A stretch of DNA of 64,000 nucleotides, from positions 248,001-312,000 of the forward strand of contig JACKFA010000004.1 in the NCBI GenBank assembly GCA_020632715.1, read 5' to 3'. A model generated the notes under the pieces. It ran no database searches and was not told where the DNA came from. It was given only the letters and a program-made list of their open reading frames with translations. A program made the position numbers and the translations under genes. Source of the stretch: Deltaproteobacteria bacterium (GTDB lineage: Bacteria; Myxococcota_A; UBA9042; PHBI01). Shown here piece after piece: positions 57,556-64,000 of this stretch (its first letter is position 1; each line of letters starts with the position of its first letter).

Positions 57556-57984
57556 TCACGCGAGGCGGCGCGTCCGGAGCCCGCTGAATCGGTTGAAATC
57601 ACGGTCTTCCGTGATGAGCTCGCCCGCGCCATTCTCGACACAGACGGCGGCGATCTGCGCATCGAAGGCGAGGTTCCCCGTGATCGACCCATCGGCGACG
57701 AGCTCCTGGAAGACGTGCCAGTAGCGTGGTCCCGGGAGCAGGAGCCTGGCCGTTGGGCTCGCGAGCAGAGCGGCGATGAACGCGATCGCCCCGTCCGGTG
57801 AGCTCGGCGGCTCGAAGAGTCGGGGATGGGTCACCACCCGGAAGAACTCGGTGACGCAGAATATCGGGATCCCCCAGGGGCTGAGACCCTCGGCGAGATC
57901 GCGCAGGACGGCGACCGCCGAGACGTGCAGTGGGCTCTCCGCGCGCCGGGCGTAGACCAGCACGTTGGTGTCGACCGCGATCAG
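57556..57984 (-). CDS. vapC: VapC-type PIN-domain toxin, probable CTG start
   Basis: 142 residues. PIN-domain ribonucleases cut RNA using a metal site made by four acidic residues. Asp5 in IAVDTNVLVYARR, Glu46 in FCVTEFFRVV, Asp108 in NLAFDAQIAAVC and Asp127/Asp129 in LITEDRDFNRF are all in place. The only way to include Asp5 is to begin at CTG 57984, which overlaps the antitoxin stop as CTGA, with GGAGGG six bases before it. A GTG start at 57963 would lose the first catalytic Asp. The downstream end is convergent with the membrane protein gene. Confidence 0.85.
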   Translation of the reverse strand: MIAVDTNVLVYARRAESPLHVSAVAVLRDLAEGLSPWGIPIFCVTEFFRVVTHPRLFEPPSSPDGAIAFIAALLASPTARLLLPGPRYWHVFQELVADGSITGNLAFDAQIAAVCVENGAGELITEDRDFNRFSGLRTRRLA

Positions 57985-58220
57985 CGCCGGCCCTCCATCC
58001 GGTCGTAGAGCGCGTCGCGATCGGCGAGGTCCACGCCGCCGATGTATGTCCCTCGCTCGATCGGGAGATTCAGCCGAAACGGCGCGGGCGACTCGTCAAC
58101 CGGGGCCGTCGCGGCGGCCAGCGCGGCCTCGACGAACGCGGTCAGCGTCATCTTGCGAGCGCGAGCACGCTCACGGGCCAGGCTCAGGAGGGTGTCGTCG
58201 ATGTCGAGGGTGGTCCGCAT
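57981..58220 (-). CDS. vapB: VapB-type antitoxin
   Basis: 79 residues from ATG 58220. The N-terminus (MRTTLDIDDTLLSLARERAR and MTLTAFVEAALAAA) is a ribbon-helix-helix DNA-binding domain, and the C-terminal tail (PFRLNLPIERGTYIGGVDLA then DRDALYDRME) would wrap the toxin. An upstream ATG at 58232 adds four residues (MHSC); the shorter form begins just at the predicted transcript start. It is translationally coupled to vapC through CTGA. It presumably represses its own promoter. Confidence 0.85.
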   Translation of the reverse strand: MRTTLDIDDTLLSLARERARARKMTLTAFVEAALAAATAPVDESPAPFRLNLPIERGTYIGGVDLADRDALYDRMEGRR

Positions 58221-58224
58221 GCAG

Positions 58225-58257
58225 CTATGCATAGAGCCATTGCTGCATCGATGTCAC
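58225..58257 (-). promoter_or_regulatory. vapBC promoter with palindromic operator
   Basis: On the minus strand GTGACA (58257-58252) and TATGCA (58233-58228) are 18 bp apart. The -10 lies in the perfect palindrome CTATGCATAG (58225-58234), a good operator for the dimeric VapB. Transcription would start at about 58,220, the A of the antitoxin ATG, so the message may be leaderless. Confidence 0.5.
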
Positions 58258-58265
58258 GCCTGAGG

Positions 58266-59567
58266 TCAGGTCGCCTTGCGGCGCAGCGGCAGCGTGAGGC
58301 AGCGCGGTCCGCCGCGGCCGCGGACGAGCTCGTGGCCGTGCAGGGCGACCGCGATGTGGTGGTCGTGGTGGATGTAGAAGATGGCGTTGTCGACGAAGCG
58401 CTCGGGGGAGAGCACCTCGTAGCCGACGCGGTTCAGCTGGCGCAGCGTGCGGCGGTTCCTGCCGTACGTGATGATGATGCCGGGCGCGAGCGCGAACGCG
58501 TTGGCGCCGTCCGACCACTGCTCGCGCGCCTGGTGGATCGGGTCGTTCCCGCCGCAGAAGACCGGCTCGAGCCGGATCCCGTGCGTCGCGAGCGCCGACA
58601 GCAGCGACGGCCCGAGGCGCTCGTGCCCGCCGCCCGGCGTGAAGCGGTGAACCTGCGCGCCGAGGCGGCCCGGGTCCGTCACGAGCGGCGGGTAGATGAG
58701 GCAGCGCTCGGCGTCGATGCGCGTGAAGAGCGTGTCGATGTGCATCGCGCGCGCGGCGGCGCGGCATCTCGTAGCCGAGCACCACCTCGAAGCCGCGCTC
58801 GAAGAGCATCGGCGCGAGCTTCTTCACCGCCTCGAGGGTCGTCCGGATGCCGACCCCGATGAGGACCACGCGCTCGTCGAGCACCTGGATGTCGCCGCCC
58901 TCGACGGTGAGCCCGGGCAGCGGGTGCCCGTCGTCGCCGATGTCGAGCTTCGGCGTCTTCGCGAAGAGGCGGTGGTTCTTCAGGATCACGCGCGACAGCA
59001 GCATCTCGCGCCCGCGCGCGGCTCCGCCGCGTACGTCATGACCGCGGCGTCGCCGACCACCGCCCAGAGGTCGCGCGCGAAGAGCGCGTTGGGCGTCGGC
59101 CACGAGAAGATCGGGAGGTTGTCGTGCGGATCGCGCCCCGTGATGAGCGCGTCCGCGAGGCGCGGCGCGTCGAGCCCCTCGAGGAGGCCGCGCGCGACGT
59201 CGAGCTCGCGGTCGTCCGGGTGGTAGAGCGCGTCCTCGAGGGCGAGCGCCCGCTTGATGACGTCCGCCCGGACGGCCGGGTCGCCGAGCGTCTGCACGAG
59301 CAGGTCGCGCCACGTGTGGTGGTTCTTGAAGCCCGTCACGGCGCGGATCGCGTCGACGAGGCTCGCGTGCTCGGCCTGCATGGCCGAGAGCAGCACCAGG
59401 TCGTCGAAGAGCAGGTAGTCCGGGTTCTTCTCGAGCGCGCCGTCCTTCCGTTGCCGGTAGGACTCGAGGTTCTCCGGCACCATCAGGTCGAACTCGGGCC
59501 CTGGAGAGCTCGTGACGATGGCCTCGAGCGTCGCGATCTCGCTCCGGACCCGGATCTCACCCGCCAT
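58266..59567 (-). CDS. Arginine deiminase family protein, two frameshifts
   Basis: ~434 residues across three frames. Arginine deiminases turn arginine into citrulline and ammonia. Seen are MVPENLESYRQRKDGALEKN, LFARDLWAVVGDAAVMTYAA, LTVEGGDIQVLDERVVLIGV (EGGD), MHIDTLFTRIDAERC (HxDT), VFCGGNDPIHQAREQ and RGGPRCLTLPLRR with the catalytic Cys. Frames change near 59,010 and 58,755, both in GC-rich runs, and the ~20 residues at each junction are unclear. The gene is the last of an operon after the response regulator (3 nt gap). It may supply ATP through a deiminase pathway; no partner arcB/arcC is present. Confidence 0.85.
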
Positions 59568-59570
59568 GAC

Positions 59571-59942
59571 TCACCCCGTGGCGTCGCCGCGGCGACACAC
59601 GCCGACGACGATCTGGTCGAAGGCCACGGGCAGCGCCATCTTCGCGATCCCGACCGTGGCGCCGACCATGCACATCTTGCGGTTCAAGCGCGTGTCGGAG
59701 CTGATCGCGACGATGGGGAGCCGATCGTAGCCGTAGTGTTCGCGGAGGATCTGCACCGCGTCAGCCCCCGAGCGCTTCGCGTTCATGCTGAAGTCCATGA
59801 GCACGATGTCGGGTCGCACCGCCTCGACGTCCGCGACGGCGTCGTCCGCGTTGGCGCGGTAGACGAAGTCGGCGTCGAGGTGGGCGAGGAAGTCGGTGTG
59901 CACGACGAGCTCGTCGTCGAACACCAGCACGCGGCACGTCAT
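59571..59942 (-). CDS. Single-domain response regulator (CheY-like)
   Basis: 123 residues, a lone receiver domain. The acidic pocket (Asp9-Asp10), the phosphoacceptor Asp50 in VLMDFSM, Ser81/Ser82 in AISSDT and Lys101 in GIAKMAL are in place. There is no output domain, so it acts by protein contact. Its ATG overlaps the stop of the transglycosylase gene (ATGA), and it lies 3 nt before the arginine deiminase gene. The kinase that phosphorylates it is not in the window. A role in cell-wall or metabolic signalling is inferred from context. Confidence 0.88.
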   Translation of the reverse strand: MTCRVLVFDDELVVHTDFLAHLDADFVYRANADDAVADVEAVRPDIVLMDFSMNAKRSGADAVQILREHYGYDRLPIVAISSDTRLNRKMCMVGATVGIAKMALPVAFDQIVVGVCRRGDATG

Positions 59943-62257
59943 GGGTGCACCTCGGGGTCGGCGGCCGGGTCGTCGGGCGCGGTCGGCTTCGGCGCCTTCG
60001 GGGGCCGGATGGCGCGCGGCACGACGAGCGGGTCGCCAGGCAGATCGTAGAGGACGCGGTAGATCTCCGCCGCCGTGAGCACGCGCGCGACGTAGCGCTG
60101 GGCCTGCCGGAAGGGGATGAGCTCGACGAACGCGTCGGTGTCGAGGTCGCCGCGGTCGGTGAGCCAGCGCGCGACGTTGCCGTTGCCCGCGTTGAACGCC
60201 GCCGCGATGAGCGCCGGCTGGCCGCCCCAGCGGTCGCGGAGGCGCGCGATGAGGTAGGCCGCCACACGCAGGTTCGTCTCCGGCTCCCAGAGGCGGCTCG
60301 CGGCGAAGTCGGCGCCGTAGAGGTCGCGCCCGAGCGCCGTCCCCGTCGCCGGCATGAGCTGGCAGAGCCCGATGGCGCCGACCGAGCTCTTGCCGCGCGC
60401 GTGGAAGCGCGTCTCGACGCTCGCGATGGCCGCGAGCAGGGCGGGCGCGATCCCCTGCTCCTCGGCGGCCTGCTTGAGCGGCTCCACGAAGTCGATCGGG
60501 AACGCCCGCTTCAGGAGCCCGCCGAGCGCGTGCGCGGGCGGCACCGCGGGCACGAGGTCGTGGCGGAGCACGCTCGCGGCGCGATCCTCGTCGCCCCGCT
60601 GGGCGAGGATGTGGGCGAACAGGGCGCGGCCGCTCCCCGGGAGCGCGTCCGCGCGCATGAGGGCGTCGAGCGCGGCGAGGGCGTCGTCCTCGTCGCCGAG
60701 GCGGTAGAGGGCGACGGCCGTGTCGAGCTCGGGCGCCCGCACCACCGCGAGGTCGGACGGCGGTGGGTCGGCGCTGCCGGCGCCGCGGGCGCGGGCGAGG
60801 AGCGCGTACCAGCCGGCCGGGTAGCGGAAGCGGACGCGCTCGTAGAGGGCGCGGGCGCGGGCGGCGTCGCCGGCCGCCTCGGCGGCGCGGGCGCGCCAGT
60901 AGTCGGCGCGCTCGCCCCACGTGATGGCGTGGCGGTCGGGCTCACCGCCGTAGCGGGCGGCGAGCTCCCCGAGGCGCTCCTCGGCGAGGCCGGCGTCGCC
61001 GGCGAGGACGGCGTCGAAGCCGAGGCGCCACAGGGCCTCGCGGTGCTGCGCGCCGTGGCGGTCGCGCGCGACGAGCTCGCGGTCGACGCGCTGCGCGTCG
61101 GTCTTCTTGCCGAGGTAGCGGAGGAGGCGGCTCGCGCGGTCGAGGGCGGGCGCGGCGGCGGCGCCGTCGGGGTATTGGTGGGCGACGACGAGGTAGTGCT
61201 CGACGGCGTCGTCGTCCTTGTCGAGGCGGCGCAGGAGCTCGGCCATCCCCATGTGCCAGTAGGGCGCGAAGCTCGTCTTCGCGAAGCGGCGGCGGAGCTT
61301 CTCCATCTTGGAGAGGAGCGTCGGGAGGGCCTTGTCGTCCTCGTAGCGGGCGAGGACGAGGTCGGCCCACTGCTTGACGTAGCGCCCGAGGCGGCCGCGT
61401 GGGCGCCACTTCTTGAGGGCCCTCCGCTCGTCGTCCACCTCGGCGCGGGAGGCGGTGAGGACGTCGCGCGCGAGCTCCTCGTCGCGGGAGACCGTGGCGC
61501 GGTGGTGCTTCAGCGCCTTCTCGAGCGTGGCGCGGTCGGCGCTCGAGCGCGCGTTCCACCACGCGTCGCGGAGGAGGGAGCGCGCGTCGCTGGCGCGCTT
61601 CTGCTTCTTCCAGAGGTCGGCGAGGGCGACGGTGAAGTCGACGCCGGTGCTGCGCGGCAGGGTCCGCGCGAGGAGCCGCTCGAGCTCGGGGCCGACGAGG
61701 TCCTTGGCGCCCTTCTTCGCGCGGCGGCCGGCCTTGTCGAGTGCGGCGAGGGCGCGCTCCGCCTCGGCCTGGAAGCGGGGGCTCCCCGGGTGGCGCTGGA
61801 GGCGGAGGCTCGCGGCGCGCAGCGGGTCGCCGGCCTTGTCGGCGAGGGCGGCGAGGTCGAGGCGCGCGTCGTCCGCGAAGGCGCCGGCGCTCGCGACGAG
61901 CTCGCCGAGGGCGGCGGTGGCGGCGGCGGCGTCGCCGAGGCGCGAGAGCAGCCGCGCGCGCAGCCACGCGGCGGTGCGGGCGCTGACCGGATCGGCGCCG
62001 CCGTGCTGCGCTTGCCACGCCTCGAGGTCCGCGACGCGGGCGCGGGCGTCCTCGGCGGAGATCGCCGGCGCCGCGAGGCACGCCGCGGCCGCGGCGATGG
62101 CGGGGTCGCTCTCCTCGAAGGGCGCGAGGTCGTAGAGGACGGCGTCGGCGCGGGCGCCGGCGCCGCCGAGGCCCGCGAGCGCGAGGGTCGCGAGGAGCGC
62201 GGAGAGGGCGCGCGCGAGGGCGCCGGCGGCGCCGCCGCGGAGGGCCGGTGGGGTCAT
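59939..62257 (-). CDS. Slt70-like lytic transglycosylase with TPR solenoid
   Basis: 772 residues from ATG 62257; a GTG 27 nt upstream is possible. A signal sequence (ALARALSALLATLALAGLGG) leads to a ~540-residue alpha-solenoid with TPR-like repeats, then the C-terminal SLT domain. The catalytic Glu615 is in ASVETRFHARGKSSVGAIGL, followed by CQLMPATG and AAFNAGNGNVARWL. It cleaves the glycosidic bond of peptidoglycan, forming an anhydromuramoyl product. The overlap with the response regulator gene (ATGA) is an unusual pairing. The C-terminal Pro/Asp-rich tail is not part of the domain. Confidence 0.93.
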   Translation of the reverse strand: MTPPALRGGAAGALARALSALLATLALAGLGGAGARADAVLYDLAPFEESDPAIAAAAACLAAPAISAEDARARVADLEAWQAQHGGADPVSARTAAWLRARLLSRLGDAAAATAALGELVASAGAFADDARLDLAALADKAGDPLRAASLRLQRHPGSPRFQAEAERALAALDKAGRRAKKGAKDLVGPELERLLARTLPRSTGVDFTVALADLWKKQKRASDARSLLRDAWWNARSSADRATLEKALKHHRATVSRDEELARDVLTASRAEVDDERRALKKWRPRGRLGRYVKQWADLVLARYEDDKALPTLLSKMEKLRRRFAKTSFAPYWHMGMAELLRRLDKDDDAVEHYLVVAHQYPDGAAAAPALDRASRLLRYLGKKTDAQRVDRELVARDRHGAQHREALWRLGFDAVLAGDAGLAEERLGELAARYGGEPDRHAITWGERADYWRARAAEAAGDAARARALYERVRFRYPAGWYALLARARGAGSADPPPSDLAVVRAPELDTAVALYRLGDEDDALAALDALMRADALPGSGRALFAHILAQRGDEDRAASVLRHDLVPAVPPAHALGGLLKRAFPIDFVEPLKQAAEEQGIAPALLAAIASVETRFHARGKSSVGAIGLCQLMPATGTALGRDLYGADFAASRLWEPETNLRVAAYLIARLRDRWGGQPALIAAAFNAGNGNVARWLTDRGDLDTDAFVELIPFRQAQRYVARVLTAAEIYRVLYDLPGDPLVVPRAIRPPKAPKPTAPDDPAADPEVHP

Positions 62258-62413
62258 CGAGCGCTGGGTTCGGCGGCGCGTCACCCGGCCCGTCTACCCC
62301 GAGACGCCCGTCGGCGCCAAGACCTTGACCGGCTCGGGCCCCCTTCGGAGCCACCGAGGCGTGGCAGCGCGAGTCGGGAGGAGCGATCGCGCGCGCCGCT
62401 ATGAGGTCGCGCC

Positions 62414-62449
62414 CGTGTCGCGTGACACCTTCGCCACGAGAGCGACACG
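62414..62449. repeat. Inverted repeat upstream of the MgtC gene
   Basis: CGTGTCGC (62414-62421) and GCGACACG (62442-62449) form a perfect 8-bp inverted repeat with a 20-base spacer, 26 bp before the -35 of the MgtC promoter. It may be a regulator-binding site or hairpin. Confidence 0.4.
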
Positions 62450-62474
62450 TAAACGACAAAACCTTGTCACACAA

Positions 62475-62503
62475 TTGACACAATCAGCCGCGGAGCCCAT
62501 GCT
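62475..62503 (+). promoter_or_regulatory. Promoter of the MgtC family gene
   Basis: A perfect TTGACA (62475-62480) is followed after 17 bp by CATGCT (62498-62503). Transcription would start near 62,510, about 26 nt before the ATG at 62536. A near-palindrome (TTGTCACACAATTGACACAA) overlaps the -35 and may be an operator. Confidence 0.6.
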
Positions 62504-62535
62504 GGCCTGTCTGGGCGACCGGTCAGGAGGTGACA

Positions 62536-63225
62536 ATGACCCACGCGATGATGTTGACCCGGATCGCGCTCGGCGCGGCCTTCGGCGCGACGATCGGCTA
62601 CGAGCGCGACCGCCACCGGCGCACGGTGGGCCTCCGGACACACTGCCTCGTCGGCCTCGCGTCCGCGACCTTCATGGTGGTCTCGGCGCAGTTCGCCTTC
62701 GCGCAGGGCTATGGCGCCGACTGGCACGTGGAGGTCGACGCGTCGCGCATCGCCGCCTCGGTCGTGACGGGTGTCGGCTTCCTCGCGGGCGGCGCGATCC
62801 TGCGGTCGGGCCCGACGGTGCTCGGTCTGACCACGGCGGCCGGGCTCTGGCTCGTGTCGGCGATCGGCCTCTGCGCGGGCGCCGGCATGTTCTGGGAGGC
62901 CGGGACGGTCACGGCGGTCGGGCTCGCCGTGATGACGATCATGCGGCGCCTCCAGGACAAGGACAACGACGCCGTGCACCTCGTCGTGCACGTGCGCTCC
63001 GCCGGGCTGCGTCCTGGCGACGTCTCCGCCGCGATCGAGGCGCTCGGCCACGGGTCGACGATCCGCGCCTGGGAGGTCGACCACCACGCCGATCCCGGGG
63101 CCGTCACGGCCTCGCTCGACGTCAAGGTACCCCACGGCGCCGACGGCAGCGACGTGCTCGACGCCATCGCCGCCCTCGCGGGCGTCCGCTCCGTGGCGCT
63201 CGAGCGCCTCACGCGCGCGCCGTGA
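62536..63225 (+). CDS. MgtC/SapB family membrane protein
   Basis: 229 residues. ATG 62536 has a complete AGGAGG five bases upstream; the GTG at 62530 would overlap it. The first part has the family signature GAAFGATIGYERDRHRRTVG and RTHCLVGLASATFMVV and four to five membrane helices (GVGFLAGGAILRSG, GLTTAAGLWLVSAIGL). The C-terminal ~80 residues form an ACT-like domain (GLRPGDVSAAIEALG). MgtC proteins protect against low Mg2+ or acid and regulate the F-type ATP synthase in some pathogens. The strong upstream promoter agrees with single-gene control. Confidence 0.92.
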   Translation: MTHAMMLTRIALGAAFGATIGYERDRHRRTVGLRTHCLVGLASATFMVVSAQFAFAQGYGADWHVEVDASRIAASVVTGVGFLAGGAILRSGPTVLGLTTAAGLWLVSAIGLCAGAGMFWEAGTVTAVGLAVMTIMRRLQDKDNDAVHLVVHVRSAGLRPGDVSAAIEALGHGSTIRAWEVDHHADPGAVTASLDVKVPHGADGSDVLDAIAALAGVRSVALERLTRAP

Positions 63226-63244
63226 CCCCTGAACGCGCCCTCCG

Positions 63245-63889
63245 CTACGGCGCGAGGCCCGGGTGCTCGGGGCCGAGGAGCAGGAGGTTCGTGCGGGCGG
63301 CGCCGCTCCCGGGGAGCGTGTAGCGGTCGACGAAGGCCGCGCGCGCCTCGACCTCCGGGGCCGCGACCGCGCCGAGCGCGACCAGCACGACGCCCGCGGG
63401 CCCGACGAGCGCCTGGCCGCGGGCAGCCCACACCTCGGGCGCGAAGGTCGCGCGGGAGAGCGCGGCGCGGGCGCCGCCCGGGGGGAGCTGGTCGTCGCGG
63501 AGGGCGTGCGCGCGCGCGTTCGTGAGGCCGAGGGTCGTCGCGGCGTGGGTGATGAACGCGGCCTTCTTGCCCGTGGGCTCGACGAGATCGAAGCGGACCT
63601 CGGGCAGCAGGCGGGCGAGGACGAGCCCCGGGAGGCCGGCGCCGGCGCCGACGTCCCACCAGGCGGGCGCGTGGGCGGCGCGGATGGCGCGGACGAAGCC
63701 GAGCGCGTCGACGAGGTGGTCGCGCGCGAGCGTCGCGAGGTCGGACGGGCCGACGAGGCGCACGCGGCGGTTCCAGTGGAGGACGAGCTCGCCGAAGCGC
63801 GCGATCCACGCTGCGTCGTCGGGGGCGAGCGCGACGCCGAGCGCGGCGGCGGCTTCCTCGATCGTGGCGACGGCGGCGGCGAGGCTCAC
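63245..63889 (-). CDS. rsmG: 16S rRNA (guanine-N7)-methyltransferase RsmG
   Basis: 214 residues with a GTG start overlapping the upstream gene's stop (GTGA). RsmG methylates G527 of 16S rRNA with SAM. Seen are HWNRRVRLVGPSDLATLARD, the SAM loop WWDVGAGAGLPGLVLARLLP, FDLVEPTGKKAAF and ALSRATFAPEVW. The family is typically 200-220 residues. In many bacteria rsmG follows mnmG, and here the gene upstream ends at the same place, but its identity cannot be told from 37 residues. Confidence 0.95.
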   Translation of the reverse strand: MSLAAAVATIEEAAAALGVALAPDDAAWIARFGELVLHWNRRVRLVGPSDLATLARDHLVDALGFVRAIRAAHAPAWWDVGAGAGLPGLVLARLLPEVRFDLVEPTGKKAAFITHAATTLGLTNARAHALRDDQLPPGGARAALSRATFAPEVWAARGQALVGPAGVVLVALGAVAAPEVEARAAFVDRYTLPGSGAARTNLLLLGPEHPGLAP

Positions 63890-64000
63890 GGGGCGGCGTC
63901 GGGCGCGGCGGGGGCTGCGGTCCCGGCGTCGGCGTCCGGGCTCGGGGGCGCGGGGTCGCCCGGGGGCTGCTCGTGGGCGCGGCGCTGCGCCATGGCCTGC
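63886..64000 (-). CDS. C-terminal end of an unidentified gene (partial)
   Basis: The last 37 codons of a gene that continues beyond the window, ending in TGA (63888-63886) that overlaps the rsmG GTG. The visible part (QAMAQRRAHEQPPGD, then a Pro/Ala/Asp-rich tail) is low-complexity and gives no identity. The gene order would fit a tRNA-modification gene such as mnmG, but this is only inference from synteny. Confidence 0.45.
   Translation of the reverse strand, partial: QAMAQRRAHEQPPGDPAPPSPDADAGTAAPAAPDAAP

Overview
The window is very GC-rich bacterial chromosome, densely coded on both strands. I see no rRNA, tRNA or CRISPR array. The likely source is a member of the Myxococcota (former Deltaproteobacteria). 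The evidence is an outer-membrane style rich in lipoproteins whose N-terminal linkers repeat Asp-Thr-Ala, a Ser/Thr kinase with a periplasmic PEGA-like tail, a metzincin lipoprotein with Cys-rich and MopE-like Asp/Cys modules, and frequent GTG/TTG starts. This placement is inference; there is no marker rRNA here.

Layout. 1-5.4 kb: end of a DUF2079 membrane protein, a polytopic membrane protein, two lipoproteins, a methyltransferase and a solitary Tat-type Rieske protein. 5.4-13.6 kb: a long minus-strand block (ffh, metzincin lipoprotein, HEAT protein, dapA, dapB, an HEAVH-motif protein, Ser/Thr kinase) with 1-4 nt overlaps at most junctions. 13.8-19.8 kb: a membrane-anchored unknown, a Fic protein in an AT-rich pocket, typA/bipA, an FkbM methyltransferase and a TPR lipoprotein. 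19.8-46.6 kb: surface polysaccharide genes, namely glycosyltransferases, a flippase, sugar methyltransferases, a NodU-type carbamoyltransferase, an acyltransferase, a polymerase-like protein, an O-antigen ligase, a Wzc-type tyrosine kinase and the initiating WecA/MraY-type transferase. A large S15 peptidase/esterase lipoprotein and a BNR-repeat lipoprotein lie among them. 46.6-49.9 kb: dispersed repeats, an orphan gpV/VgrG-type spike protein and an SGNH hydrolase. 49.9-56.8 kb: a complete peptide ABC transporter (oppA-B-C-D-F order). 57-64 kb: a PH-like membrane protein, a vapBC pair, an operon of lytic transglycosylase, response regulator and arginine deiminase, an MgtC protein and rsmG.

How the genes fit. 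The minus-strand run 46.63 to 38.87 kb (lipid-linked sugar transferase, glycosyltransferase, tyrosine kinase, ligase, TPR protein) reads as one exopolysaccharide operon. The plus-strand run 30.5-35.3 kb (acyltransferase, methyltransferase, glycosyltransferase, polymerase-like protein) supplies decoration and polymerisation. The flippase and carbamoyltransferase sit just upstream.

Three things stand out. First, two ~157-bp imperfect palindromes of unrelated sequence but the same architecture (perfect 18-19 bp outer arms, a divergent stretch, a second conserved arm and an apical hairpin) sit between convergent genes, each ending at the minus-strand gene's stop codon. Second, the OppC permease carries a ~200-residue insert with EF-hand calcium-binding loops. 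Third, reading frames between about 30 and 46.5 kb are repeatedly broken by single-base shifts, often in G/C runs, while most flanking genes are intact. This is most likely sequence error but could be real decay, so products there are reconstructed across frames.
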